NCBI GenBank assembly: GCA_023078555.1
Contig: CM041200.1
Span: forward strand, 2,860,001-2,924,000
From: Ulva prolifera
Taxonomy: Eukaryota > Chlorophyta > Ulvophyceae > Ulvales > Ulvaceae
Direction of reading: 5' to 3'
DNA length: 64,000 nt
The position numbers and the translations under genes were made by a program. Under the pieces are notes generated by a model that was given only the letters and a program-made list of their open reading frames with translations, did no database searches and was not told the origin of the DNA. Below, one piece after another: positions 11,514-23,207 of the stretch (position 1 is the first letter of the stretch; each line of letters begins with the position of its first letter).

Positions 11514-11937
11514 GTGCTCTGAGGGATTTGTACATGTACAAACTGCTGTGCTGCAACTGTTGTTCACATGATGTCTTCTGTTACCCATCTAGGCAAGCAT
11601 AACGTATGAATGTGGTATCCAATTTCCATGCACTATGAGAAAACTGCATTGGAGATGTGCTACACACTTCAGCACCAGCGTGACAGCCTTGGCTGGAGTT
11701 GCAGGGCAGCCAAGGCTGCAAGTAGACACACGTGTACACACATGTACATGTCCCGCAAGTTAAAAATAATCTGTAAAAAACCCCTTAATTCGGTGCCAAG
11801 AACACAGTTTAAGGCACTTAAGAAACCCTTAATTTGACGATTTTGCACTAGAGTAAGTTACACGAAATTTGACCCTTATTTAAGTATTCTTAATTAACCC
11901 TTAATTGCAACTTCGGGTGCCTTAATTTGCAGCCCTA

Positions 11938-11945
11938 CGCCAGGC
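11938..11945 (+). repeat. Right 8-bp target-site duplication of the hAT element
   Basis: CGCCAGGC directly after the right TIR, identical to the left copy. Confidence 0.93.
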
Positions 11946-13404
11946 GCCACACCGCTGCTGCCCTGCCACCAGGTTGACCCTGGGCCGCTGGCTGGAACGC
12001 TCGTCTGCAACTTTCCCAGTGGCGTGGCCTGCCTGTGCGACCGCGCCGCGATCATCCCTGCGTTCCAGCCAGCTCATGCAGGTCAGTGCACATGCGTGCA
12101 TGCTGGTGGGTGCGGCCGCACTGCGTGCATGCACATGCACATGCGGCTGCGTCTGCCGGGCATACTAGCTCAGCTTGCTCCCAGCTGTCAAAAGCCGTCC
12201 ATCTTGTGGAGGGCTGGCGAATCGGGGCTGAGAATGCTGGTGACAGCCACCCCATACATGCCGACACGGCAGATTCAGACCGGGCATGCCACTAGGCAAT
12301 GAGCTGCCTCATGCTGTGAGCATGAAAAATAGCATCAAGCCACATATGCAAAGCGATCGTGTGGAGGAGTGATTTGACGGTGACCATATCAAGACACTGT
12401 GAACATGAGAGACACAACATACATGCAGCCTGAAGGGTAGCAAGTGAAGTCCAACAATACTGCTGTTCTTACAGGTTCTTCAGGGTAAGCCAATGAGCAT
12501 TCAAGGCCACTTGCATCCTCGCGTCGAAACTTTCGTTCAAGACCCGTTCAGCTCTGACATCAGCCTGCGCCACACACACACATGCCTCGCTTCCCTCAGA
12601 GGCATCCTGAGTCAAGGTCTCTGTAAGCGGACACGACCCCAGCACTCAACAAGCAAGACCAGGCTTGGCCGTGTGCACACCACCACCAGCCGCGGCGGTC
12701 GCATGCATCACGCAGGGCACGCACCCCTGCAGATGCGCTGTGCCGGCCGGGTGCGTGCCTGCGCGGCTGCAGGGCTCATGCTGCGCATGTCCAGGATGAG
12801 CACTGGCCCGCAGCCGGTGCCGACCCCGGCTGCAAGGCCGGGCACCTGTGCAGCTGCAAATTTTTTTGTGCTTTATTCTGCATCCAGCCGAAAACTAGAC
12901 TGGACGGCACGATCAAGCCTGATCACCTCAACTCGTCAGTTCTGAAACATCAAAGAAGCGCACGCCTGTGAGTGACGCTTGCACTGGCTGCCTAATACCA
13001 CTGGGCTCCCACCCTCTTCCCTCTGCAGCGGCTGTTGCCGCCACCCCAACGAAACCCACCTGCCACGCACTGCCAATGCTCTGCCCTACACGCATGTAGC
13101 CGCAGCCACTTCGTAGCTGTCCGAAATCGCATCTCTTTTCGCATCGCTCAGCGCCCCATGTGCCACCTACACCACTGCCAAAGCGCTCGAGGCTGCTCTA
13201 CGTCGTTCACATGCAGCACACCAGCGCTGCGCCTCCTCGCAGCATGCCAACAGTTCCCCACCTCCAACACAGCACAGCTGCCATCTATGACCAGCGGGCC
13301 GCCAGCCGTCTGCTCTACCATTTCTAGCACGGGCCTCATCCAGGCCATGACAGCGCCGGGCCCTCCGCAGATCTGCACGCGGAGACGCTACCTTCAAGCC
13401 GGGG
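11946..13404. other. Unassigned region between the transposon and the PPR gene
   Basis: No family recognised. The start holds a Cys-containing frame that may continue one interrupted by the transposon. A 150-codon plus frame at 12,493-12,945 has no conserved motif. TGCATGCATG runs recur. The 13,035-13,583 plus frame is antisense to the PPR gene end and is not credited. Confidence 0.4.
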
Positions 13405-16400
13405 CTACTGCGCCACGGCCCGGAGCATCGCGGCCGCCGCATCCTGCATGCCGCAGTCCTGCAGCAGCGCAATCAGCTGCTTCACCGCTGCCGCCCGCAT
13501 CGGCTGCGACACGCTCGACGCGTCCTGAACAATCCTCAGCGCGCACAGCGCGTCCCGCTGGTCCAGGCACGCCCACAGCATGATGGTGAATGTGTCGGCG
13601 TCCGGCGGCGGGCAGTGCGTCTGCCGCAGCATCGCCTGGTACTGCTCGCACGCCTCTCCCCAGCGCCCCTGCAACCACCGCCATGCTCGCCGTCTGCCAA
13701 ATGCAGTCTGCGCGCGTGTTGCAAACCGCGCCGGAGTGGCGCACCGGCAGAGCGCGGGTGCAACCACACGCATTCCGCCAGAGCGCGCAGCAGCGCAACG
13801 CGGGCTGCTACCGCCGCTGCATGTGTGCCACGGACGGTGCAAATGCATGGCACTCATACTCGCTGACGCTGCGAGAGGGCCTGACAGGAGATGTGCCTAC
13901 ATCCCCGGCCGGCCTGCACACCTGCTCCAGCACCCACCCACGCCTGCACGCATGCGCACCATGCATGCGCGCTACCGTGCGGTGGTGGGACCTACCACCG
14001 GGATCAGGCAGAGGGGAGGCACACCAGGGAGATGAGGGCGGTGAGGTACGAGTTCAGGGCGGAGGTCTCGAGGCGCAGGCCGCTGCGCACGACGTCCGCC
14101 CACAGGCCCGCCACCTCGCCGTGCAGGCCCGTGCGGCTGCAGAGCGACATCAGCAGCGTCATCGTGGCGCGCGACGGCTGCAGGTGCGCAGCACGCAGCA
14201 CGGGCAGCAGGTTGAGGGCGTCGTGCACGAGGCCGGCGGCACCGAGGGTTTCGATGACGGTGTTGTACGAGATCACGTCCGGCGACACGACCCCCCCGAC
14301 CCTGCACCGCACGCTGCCGTCAGTCGTCAACTCTGCGGCCGGGAACTGGCTTGACTGTGCCCCACTACCGGGAGTGCATCGTGATGAACCCCGCAGGACA
14401 GGGAGGGGAAGAAGCGCTGCTAGTGGGAACGGCTCCAGAGCGGCGCTGTCAGCGGGGCATGCCTGGATCGCAATTCCTCACGTCTGAGGCTGCTTGGGCG
14501 TGGCGGCCGGCCTGCACGATGTTTGGCAAACAGGAAGACTGAACTGCAGTGCGGGCATTAAGCGTTATGCATGCAGCTGTGCCAGCGGCCATGCGTGCTT
14601 GTTCAGAACGCTGCGCACGGACACGTCCATGCATCTCGCACTCCCGCCAAACACAGCGACAGCCGCCAGCCCCAGACAGCAAATCAAACGAAACAGCATA
14701 CTTTCCAGTGGGCAGGTCCGTGCATGTGCCGCATGCATGCGTGCGGGTGGTGGCCACGGGCGCACTGTGTGATGGCGGTGAGCAGCGCGAGAGCGCGCTG
14801 GCACTGCACGGGGCGGGAGAGCTTGTACGCGATGAGCAGTGCGTTGCAGCAGGTGCGCGCAAAGAGGTACTCCGTCTCGGTGTGGCCATTGTACAGCGGC
14901 AGGCCCTGTGTCTGCCACTCGGCGTGCGGCCCGGGAGGTTCAGCGACCGCCGACGCGGCCCCGGCCGTCGTCGCCTGGTCCAGCGCAGCCTGCACCTGCG
15001 CCGCGGTGTCCCGCCACGCTGCGGCCGCCGCGGCCACGCCGCCGTCCGCCTCCTGCACGGGCCATGGGAGTCGTGGACCCTGACGTTTCAGAGGTGGAGG
15101 TCGATGCGGTGTCTGGTATACTGGCATGGCCTCTCGCTCGTGAACTGCCGCACTTACGTGCCGGGCTCAGTGAGGCGATTGCCGTAAGAGGCACCGAGCA
15201 GGGGGGGTGGAGCCGCACTGAGCCGGCGACGCCGTCAGCGGCAGGGCGGGCAGGGGTCTCGCCGTGGCCTGTGGCCGGAGGGTGCGCCCTCCCGGCGCTG
15301 CCGGCTTCACCGTCCGCCGCGCCTGCCAGCTGCGCTTTCACAGGGGAAGCAGCCTCGCTCCCAGAAGGCTGCCAGCTCGGGCCACTAGCACCTGCACAGC
15401 CGCAAATGCACTCATAGGGCGCACAGCACAGCGGAGACTCGCATGCTGCTAAAACACCACTGGAGTGATTGCACTGCAGCCCCGAGATCTCATGACATGA
15501 ATGCGGGGATCTTTCAGCACACAGCATGCAGAGGCACAGTCGGCGCACACCGGAGGCGGGGGTGTCCAGGGGGGGTTCCCCAGGGTGCCGAGGGCTGCCG
15601 CCGCCGCCGAGGCGCCACGCCTGCAGCCGCCGCAGGATGGACAGCTCAGGCTCGGGCATGCTGCCGGTGTCAGGCGGCCCGACGGCGTCCACGAAGGTGA
15701 TGCCGAGGTCTCGCGCGATGGTGCACTGGAACACCTCCTCCGCAAGCTGCCAACGCCGCGCCTTGGCGCACGTCGCGATGAGTGCGAGGCATGTTGCGCC
15801 CTCCGCCACCTTGCCTTGCTCACACATCGACAGGAACAACTGCACCACGGCAGCGTCGTCCATGTGTGCACACGTACGTTCGTCGACGGCGGCAACACGC
15901 TGGGAACCTCCGACTTTGATCACGCCGTTTCAAACACAGCAGGCTGTGCGGTCTAGGTCTGTGCACGACTCAACATGCGCGATACAAGCTGTGCGTAGCA
16001 AACAAATTGCACTGCGCGATTCCCTCTGACAGACCTGAACGATGGTGATGTGAGATGCAGTACGTCGGGTGGTTGGACTGTGAAGCTGTGGCAGGGTGTG
16101 CTGCAGGAGGAATCGGGAGGGCACCTTGAGGGACTGGAGCCACTCGCCGTTCTTCGCAAGGGCGGAGATGGCGCCCTTGAAGGTGATGGAATCCGGCACT
16201 CGGCCCTTGTCAAGGAGGTCGCTGAGCAGCTCCCACAGCCGCGATGTGTCCGCGCCCCTCGCACACGCCCCTGCACACACGCATACTCACTCCCACCCGT
16301 CACATAGCCCAACCCCCACCCACGCAAGCGTGGCAGCCACACGTGCTTGTTGAGCTGTGGGTGAACAGTGCTGTTGCGCAGCGTCCCGACCTCCCTTCGC

Positions 16401-16697
16401 AGACGCGAGCCAGGGTTGCAGCAGCAGCCGCCGGAGGTGGGATCAACACGTGCAGGAGGGAGCCTCGAGGAGCACGTACCGAGAGCGGCGTTGCAGATGA
16501 CGAGGTCGGCCTGCAGCCCGAGGCAGTCCAGGGCGTCGTAGATCGCGAGCGCCTTGCGCCACTTGCCCTGCTTTGTGAAGAGGGACACCAGCTTGGTGAG
16601 GCCGGGCAGGCCCGGCACAAAGCCGTCGGCCGTGTGCCGCAGCGCTGCCGCAACGTCCTCCGGCGCATCACTGCTGGACTCTAGCAGCCGCCTCAGG
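13405..16697 (-). CDS. Pentatricopeptide repeat (PPR) protein
   Basis: PPR proteins bind organellar RNA and act in its processing, stability or translation, usually in plastids or mitochondria. Six or so minus-strand exons each give PPR-like helical pairs. About 16,697-16,480 reads LTKLVSLFTKQGKWRKALAI and LGLQADLVICNAALG. About 16,254-16,090 reads LLSDLLDKGRVPDSITFKGA and ISALAKNGEW. About 15,860-15,555 reads VVQLFLSMCEQGKVAEGATC and LIATCAKARRWQLAEEVF. About 15,054-14,776 reads CCNALLIAYKLSRPVQCQRA. About 14,300-14,000 reads SPDVISYNTVIETLGAAG and LQPSRATMTLLMSLCSRTG. About 13,680-13,405 reads PDADTFTIMLWACLDQRDA and ends AAMLRAVAQ-stop. No SMR, DYW or E domain follows the repeats. The N-terminus is unresolved; low-complexity frames at 16,900-17,330 and 17,378-18,147 may belong to it. 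Exon borders are approximate. Confidence 0.8.
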
Positions 16698-17377
16698 CTG
16701 CATGCACACCCCGGCGTGTAAGGCGTCTGCCAGCGAATCTCATCATATTTGTTTTCAGTATATCTAAACTGCTCTGATTGTGTACGTTGAACGAAACGGG
16801 TTTAAACATTTGATTTGTATTACGCGCAGACAGATACGGTGATCGAAGGACGCCACTAGCAGAATAACGTGGTGGGAACGGATCCGTCAGATTGCGCACA
16901 CGGCGCCGGGATGTGGCTAGAGTGGCGTGGGACCATGGGTGGAGGGGCACCTGGACATGTTGGATGCAGGGGGGTGCTGCTGCGGCCAGGAGAGGGTGGC
17001 TGAGGGTGCGGAAGTCGCCGAGACAGCCCCTGCGGAGCTGCGGTTGGCGCGCTGCGCTCGGAACGACGCATGCATTGACAATGGGCCAATGCTGTGGGCC
17101 GAGGAGGCTTCGCCGACCGCCGACAGCGGCGCTGGCGGGGTGCCCGCGGACAGCCCCTGCATGCATGAGCCTGTCAGGGGGACCCGCCGCAGTGGGTAGC
17201 TCCCGGCGCCGGCCACCGAGCTGCGCTGCGCTGTGCTGTGCTGTGGTAATACTCGCGATTCGGCTCCAGCAGAGGATGGGGGTTGAAGACAGTGCCATGC
17301 AGTCTGCATGTGGCTGCACTTGCATGGCCGCTCAAGCATGGCCCGGCGCATCCTCGGTCAGGCCAGGACTTGTCAGG

Positions 17378-18147
17378 TCAGGTATGAGGCAGGGAGCGCA
17401 CAACTGAGAAGTCTGGCTGCCACTGGGGCCCTCCAGGGTGGTATGGTCTCGAAACGTGGTGAGGCACAGGGTGATGTGGGCCGCCCGGCATTCCTGCCGG
17501 GTACACAGCGTGCATGGCGGTCATGGGCGGATCCGGGGAATTGGGCCCATGCCGGCCGCCGTACACCCCGCAGGGCAGCGTGATGGACCGCATGCCGATC
17601 ATGCGCGGCCGCGTGGTGCCCTCGGGCCCAAACATCAGGTCGTGTGCAGCATGCATGAGGCCGCTGGCGCTGTCATCGGAGAGGCGCCGGTCCGGCATGG
17701 AGTGGTGCCGAGGGCCACTTCCCAGCCGGGGCGGAGGCTGCGCATTCAGCGGGCCCTCCAGGAACTGCCCCAAGTGCGCCTGCTGGGCTGCAGAATGTGC
17801 CTGCTGCATCATCCTGCCCTGAGGGCTGTCCTGGAAGCTGCTGGCCGGGGGCCCTGCGCCGTCGCGCCAGGCGTAGTGCTCGTGCTGGGCACCCTGGGAA
17901 AGCCACGGCAGGTGCGCCGGTGCAGCACCGCTTGCCGGCGACGGCCGCCCGTGCGCCGTGCCGTCATATGCATCCTGGTCGTCCGCGTCAGAGTCGACCT
18001 GCGCTGAGGCTGTGCCAGGCCAGTTGTGGCGAGGGGGGGATGGGCGCGCATGGCGCATGTCCTCGCGTGCAGCGCACCGGTGGCCAGTTCGCGGTTGCGC
18101 TCTGCCAGCTTGCTGTCCTCGCTACTCTGAACGCGTGGGAGCGCCAA
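17378..18147 (-). CDS. Low-complexity His/Pro/Gly/Met-rich coding stretch, possibly the N-terminus of the PPR gene
   Basis: A 226-codon minus frame (18,058-17,378) rich in P, H, G, S and M reads DSDADDQDAYDGTAHGRPSP, later SMPDRRLSDDSASGLMHA and GPNSPDPPMTAMHAVYPAGM. An acceptor-like tcagcgcag before VDSDADD and a possible first exon at 18,147 (MALPRVQSSEDSKLAERNRE) suggest real coding sequence. No domain is recognised. It lies upstream of the PPR exons on the same strand, so it may be that gene's disordered leader or a separate gene. Phase between the proposed first exon and the main stretch was not reconciled. Confidence 0.4.
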
Positions 18148-20970
18148 TGATGTGTACCAACATCACCTCAGCGCGATCCCGCACTCCAAACACGTCACCC
18201 GATCGTCGTGACGAGGGCACATTGATGCGTCCAGATTCCTCTGCAAACTGCCGGTCTTCATGTCAACGAATGCGACAGCGTGGGCACGGTACCACATTTG
18301 CAACCTTGTGGTACCCTGCGCCGGTCCTCGCGGTGGCCATGTCGCTTCCCCTGCTGCCGTTGCCGGTTACGCGGCCCATGGAAGTTCACGAACTCTATCG
18401 AGGCCAAGTTCTGATGAGCATATACACGGTTAGCCCGTTCGAAAGCGGCTACTGTGGAAGTTCTTAGGCTACACATGGCTGTGTCGCGGTGCCCGTACTC
18501 GCTGTGCGCGCGAGCGAGGCGCGTTCGGGGACATACCGATGTGCGATTGTGCTGTGTAACGCTTCACACGAGATAGCTGAGGAACAGGGTACATCCAATC
18601 AGAAACAGTAACGCAATTACGTCGCCGGAGCGGGAGTGGCGGGCTCAATGCTACACACTGGCAGCGCACGTTCAAACACCGAATTGACCATACCGAGGGC
18701 TATGACCGCGGTCCATAGTGCCGTGCAGCGCACAACGTCCGGCACAAAAAGTTTAGAATTATAAATCTGCTTGAAAGCGGCTGATGGTGTACGGCAGTTC
18801 ACTTGTGCTGGCAAGATGCCGTGCTTTCCTGGGCTTGCCAGCGTGCAGGAGAACGGTGCTCAAACGTACAGACTTGAGATCGCACATGCGAGCTGCCTTG
18901 GCTGATGAAGGAAGATATCACGTTCGCCAGAATGAGGAGCGACAAGTGGTCCTGCGCGGCTGTGGCCGCTGGAAACTCGTATCGCTCACAACTCGTCGAG
19001 CGCAGGGCTGGTGCACGGCTGAGAACACTGCACTGAGCACTATCGCGTCATTCTTAATCTACAGGCCATCAAACTGCCACAGATGTAGGCCGGAGGCAAG
19101 TCAGAAGTTGGATTGGCGCACCGCAACGAATGGGCGAATCCGGGATGGTGCGACAGCGTGGTATCGCGTCCCGAACGCTTGAAACCGAGTCAGAGTAGCG
19201 CAAAGTATCTGTGATTGTAGTTGCAGACGTTAGTGTTGCGGCACGGCAGCGCCATGGCCATACGCAGTTCGCCGATCATGCATGATGTGTGAACCGCTTA
19301 CTCCCGTCCGTGGGCCTCCAGTGGGACGTGCAGCAGGCTGAATGAACGTGTCGACGGAGCAGCATGACCGAGGGAGGGCCTGCAAACCTGGGGACGCTCG
19401 GCGAGAGGCGAGGATGGGTCCCTGCGCCGTCTGCCCATGAATGCATCGAGGTGTTGACTGACGTTGGGCGCGATCGCACGTCAACCTCTCGCGAATGCCG
19501 TGCCAGTCGCGGTCTTTCCCTTCAACGCAAGGGTCGCCTGGCGAGGCCACCGCGGTCTACGGTGCACCGTAGACGCCTACACATGTCATGCGCGCCCGGC
19601 ACGTGCGTGCAGTCATGTACAAGCAACCTCCAAGGAACGGACCGGCTGTGCGCTGTCATCCTCGTCGTTGTCGAATATCGAACGACACGTCGAGTCTCGG
19701 CTAGCGTTGATCGTCAATACGGCGGATCGGCCCGACGTGTGTGCCGCCGCGCCTCCCAATGGCCGAGACGTGTGGTCAACACAGATCCCGGCGCTTTGCC
19801 ATGTGCACAGCTGCAGGCTGCATATGTTCAGGCGCTGCATATGCACCCACTGCCTCGTGACAGCTGACGCGGACCGTGCATGAGAGGCCGGGGCACAGAA
19901 ACTGTTCCAGCGGGGCGCCCGTCGTGGGACGCTGCGTTATGTCGCGACTTCAGCCCTGCCTTTGTCGCTGCGTCGCGTGGTGCGCGTGCGGCGGCTCGAA
20001 CCAGCAGCTCTCCCCGGATCCGCACACTCATGGCCATCAACGACGGCGCAGTCATTTCGCAATGCTATACGTATAGAGCGACGTCGGGCCGGCGCAGCAG
20101 TCGTATGCATGCCGTCAGCGACATCCGGGCCTATGCGTCGCTCTGAGCTGGCCGGGGTTTGTGTACAAGCTTCGAAGGGCCGTGGGGGCAGGCAACTGGT
20201 GGTGGATATGACTACGCCCTGCAGCGCGGCATACCGTGCACGGTACACCGTACGTGGTCGTGTTGTAGCCCTGCATGCAGTCTGGCTGTCGTACAGTGTG
20301 TGCGACCCTCACGAGGCTGTTCGACGTGAAGCATGGCTGCGGAAGATGTATGAGACACTCGCAGACCACGATGATGTTTGGGTGGCAGGAAGGCGCCAGT
20401 GCGACAGGGCCCTGCAGGGTCTCCCGCAACCGATCCTCAAGCCTCGACTGGTCGCCAGGCTCATGTCGTCAGCAACGCGCCACTCGAGTGATCGCGATGC
20501 AAGGAGCCTGTAAGGGGGGTATCTCAGGAGATATACCTGTATACCTACGTAGGCATTGCTACTTGGCACTCAGGCCTAGAACGTGTTCACCGAGAACGTG
20601 GAGCACTCAGTCCTCGCCCAGACACGCTGGGAACCTCTATGGACTCGCAATTACCCACTGGGCACCACAGAAACGTCGTTGAACGTGAAGGGGTGGATTC
20701 GACCTTTTCGATCAAAACCACATGCATGCATGGGCACTTCGGCCTATTGTGTCCGTTAAGAGCTGTATACACGTCAGGCGCCCAGCGCATGCCCAATGGC
20801 CGCAGAACACCCCCAGTATGCCTCTGTTGTTCTGTTTGAGGTTCTTTTGGATGCTCTTGCTCTCTGTGGGCTATAGCCTAGCAGTCATCGCTATGTGTGG
20901 CTTGCATGGATTGCCTACTGCCACCTACTGGCTCTTGCACAGCCAGGAGAGCGTGACGGAGGTTTATGTT
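18148..20970. other. Gene-poor region with no confident feature
   Basis: Only overlapping short frames with no conserved motif on either strand. Base composition is more balanced than in the gene blocks. A short inverted motif, TATCTC-AGGAGATA, occurs near 20,520 and a relative, GTATCTCCGGAGATA, near 30,916. It grades into the retroelement block at about 20,970. Confidence 0.5.
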
Positions 20971-20977
20971 GGAGGCA

Positions 20978-21335
20978 TGTGTTACAAGGACAAAGGCAGC
21001 AAGGCGGGCAGCACCGCGGAAGAAGCAAACAAACGAAGCAAACACACAGACACCCACGCACGCGACACCCACCACGCCCAAAAAAAAATCCAGCACCAGC
21101 GCAGCAAAAGACACAGATCCGAAGACCGCCAAGCACACACCCACACACCCACAAACCCAAACCCACACACGCACGCACAAAACACACGGCCGACACACAA
21201 CATCACAACTACCAGCACCACAACGCCCGCCGCCGTACGACAGGGCCAAACCCAACACACTGCTGCCTGAGGCCGCCCATCATAGCCGCCCGATTGCCGG
21301 GGGCCGCCCTGGCCCCAAGACCCACCCCCACCCCA
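20978..21335 (-). repeat. CA-rich retroelement family D, long copy 1
   Basis: About 350 bp whose plus strand is almost entirely C and A. Read on the minus strand it ends in GCGGTGCTGCCCGCCTTGC and CTTTGTCCTTGTAACACA. It matches the copy at 32,996-33,345 along its length, including the GTACGACAGGGCCA, CCCAACACACTGCTGCCTGA and GCCGCCCGATTGCCGGGGGC blocks. Frames through it give Thr/His/Pro low complexity and are not credited as genes. The minus orientation is assigned because truncated copies keep the TTGTAA end next to the target duplication. Confidence 0.75.
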
Positions 21336-21374
21336 GATGAGGAGGGTGCAACCAGGGTGCTGCGCATGCATATG

Positions 21375-21690
21375 CAAGCAAGGCAGGTAGCACCGCGAGC
21401 AACAACCAGGGGAACCGCACACCACGCAACAAGCCACACGCATCACACATCGATGTGTGCTGCGTGTTGATCAATTGATCAACACGTGTACCGCAACGCC
21501 AGCATCCGCGCCGGCCACAGCCACACAGCCACACATACGACCACACTCTCCCAGCAACACACACAAGCCTCCCACCCAGCACCCACAAGCACACCCACAC
21601 GCCCACGCCCACCCGCACCCGGCCCACCAGCCAGGCGCAAGAGCCCCGAAAGCACATGCAGCCAATTGCAAGGCCGCCGAGAGTGTGATT
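21375..21690 (-). repeat. CA-rich repeat, subfamily B copy 1
   Basis: Starts GCAAGGCAGGTAGCACCGCG with GAGCAACAACC and ends near GAGCCCCGAAAGCACATGCA. It matches 46,693-46,925 block by block (CCGGCCACAGCCACAC, CACAAGCACAC, GAGCCCCGAAAGCACA), with an extra segment containing a 24-bp palindrome. It lies directly after the subfamily D copy, so the two form a nested or tandem pair. Confidence 0.65.
21463..21486. repeat. Perfect 24-bp palindrome
   Basis: Half-site CGTGTTGATCAA is followed at once by its reverse complement, with no spacer. It sits inside a CA-rich repeat copy and is absent from the sister copy at 46.7 kb. Confidence 0.9.
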
Positions 21691-21714
21691 GTGTGTACAT
21701 ACATGTATGTCGCT

Positions 21715-21775
21715 GTGGTTTCGGATGAGATTCTTTTGTGATGTTTATCTTGCCCCGTTTACTTTTTTGTAAAAA
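21715..21775 (+). repeat. Retroelement family C 3' tail, diverged copy
   Basis: TTTCGGATGAGATTCTTTTG, then GATGTTTATCTTGCCCCG and TTTACTTTTTTGTAA match the family consensus (GGATGAGATTCGGTTTCAG ... CTCCCGTTCACTCTTTTGTAA). No clear target duplication. Confidence 0.7.
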
Positions 21776-22004
21776 CTTAAGTTTTAACAAAGGAGTAATT
21801 ACGGCCGTACCAATCGAGCGGCATGACGCCGACGGCAGATTTTAGCATGTACGCAGCATCGTTAGCCAAGCGAATCACGCAAATACTTCACTGATGCCGT
21901 ATCCACATTCGTTCGAACATATTAGCACTGTTGGGGGAATGTAGTGCGCCAATCCTGGGGTTGTCGCACTAGCCTGCAGCTGGCCGTACAGGCTAGGGCA
22001 GGTA

Positions 22005-22061
22005 CGTAGAGTTACAAAAGAGTGAACGGGAGAAAACAAACACTGAAACCGCATCTCATCC
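22005..22061 (-). mobile_element. 57-bp family C retro-insertion flanked by 24-bp direct repeats
   Basis: Read on the minus strand this is the bare 3' tail of family C (GGATGAGATGCGGTTTCAGT ... CACTCTTTTGTAA plus a few extra bases). The flanks 21,981-22,004 and 22,062-22,085 are identical over 24 bp (TGGCCGTACAGGC...) and diverge immediately outside. This is the structure expected of target-primed reverse transcription with extreme 5' truncation. Confidence 0.88.
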
Positions 22062-22670
22062 TGGCCGTACAGGCTAGGGCAGGTATGTCTCCCGCTGGCC
22101 GGCCCATCATGTATATTATTTAGTGTCGGCTGGGTACCCGGGAGACCCCCTCATAGCGCGCCTCAACCTACTTTGAAGTGAGCCACGTTGGTGTGGATTT
22201 GCTGCTGTGCTGTAGCGAGCTTCGGTAGTGTTGTGAGGATGTCACTTCGTTGTTCAGAGTTTGTCTAGGCCTGACGCTGCAACGCTCACCCGACCTCAAT
22301 CACGCCATATTTTCAAAGCTCTGACATTATATGGTGATAGACTATGCGGCTGCGAACGCACAGACGGTCAATCTGCTCAGAGCTGGAGTCGTGGGCGACA
22401 CCAGCTGCAGAGTCTGACCAGACTGGTCACCAGACCCAGTGCGCAGTTGCAAACGCCCGGGAAACAAACATTTCGCTCATTCCAGCCCTCAGCATGTAGC
22501 TTTGACGCAAGCAAGTCAGTGCTTATGTCATATCCTGTTAGCAAGTGTTCAAAGCTCGCTGTACGCCGCGGCCGATGTGTCACAGTTGCACGCGGTGCGC
22601 GCTGCAACCGAGGCTTACGTGACAGCTGGCAGTGACTGTCACACAAGCGACGGATCGAAGCTTGAGGACC

Positions 22671-22709
22671 GGATAAAAATGACCCTCGCTGTTAGGGTCA
22701 TTTTTATTC
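22671..22709. repeat. Compact hairpin, 16-bp arms and 7-nt loop
   Basis: GGATAAAAATGACCCT (22,671-22,686), loop cgctgtt, then AGGGTCATTTTTATTC. The arms pair over 15 of 16 positions with one G-T. It stands alone in unassigned sequence; a minimal foldback element or a structured RNA are both possible. Confidence 0.8.
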
Positions 22710-23207
22710 GGGCAGCGAGGGCAGCTACAGCAAGCAGCGCCTGCCTGCAGCTACCACGCCCGCCACCTAGCCATCTGTGTTGCGGTGCTACCTGCGTCTC
22801 CGGCTTTGCCCTTGGAACACCCACCTGCAGCCATCCGTCTCCACATGGAGATCTGCTCACAGAAACGATAGCTAGCCGCCATAGATGCATATGGCTCATC
22901 AATGTGGTGTGGGCACAGCCTGAGTCGTTTCAACTGGTGCACATCACCTGCACCTCAGGCTGTGCATCACTGGCTGTCCTACATGTGTGACAGGCACTGC
23001 TGGCATGGCACGACTGGCATACATACATACATATGCCGTTCCGTGTTGCCTTTGGTGCCCACATTGCAATATCTATGGACAGCTTGTCTTACTGCCGCCA
23101 TGTCAGTGCACGCGTCATCATCAGCAGTGCAGTACTGCAGCCACATTGGTGAGATACCCTGAGTCCAGCATGCAGTACCACATGCTGAGATACCAAACAC
23201 AACATGA

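Larger units (their letters stand above)
10740..11937. mobile_element. hAT-superfamily DNA transposon, internally deleted and non-autonomous
   Basis: Terminal inverted repeats are exact over 15 bp: TAGGGCTGCAAATTA at 10,740 and its reverse complement ending at 11,937. The element is flanked by a perfect 8-bp duplication, CGCCAGGC, at 10,732-10,739 and 11,938-11,945. An 8-bp target duplication with short TIRs starting TAGGG is diagnostic of hAT. The interior is AT-rich against a GC-rich surround. An 18-bp motif, TTAATTAACCCTTAATTG, lies subterminally at both ends in the same orientation (10,801 and 11,890), with further CTTAATT motifs, as expected of transposase-binding repeats. No transposase core was found. 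A short acidic frame at 11,143-11,337 may be the last exon of the lost transposase. The exact TSD and TIRs suggest a fairly recent insertion. Confidence 0.93.

Noticed and set aside
20982-21270. Open frames encoding Thr/His/Pro-rich peptides in the CA-rich repeats
   Set aside because: Several frames on both strands are open because CA-rich DNA lacks stop codons. The same sequence recurs as a mobile repeat in both orientations.
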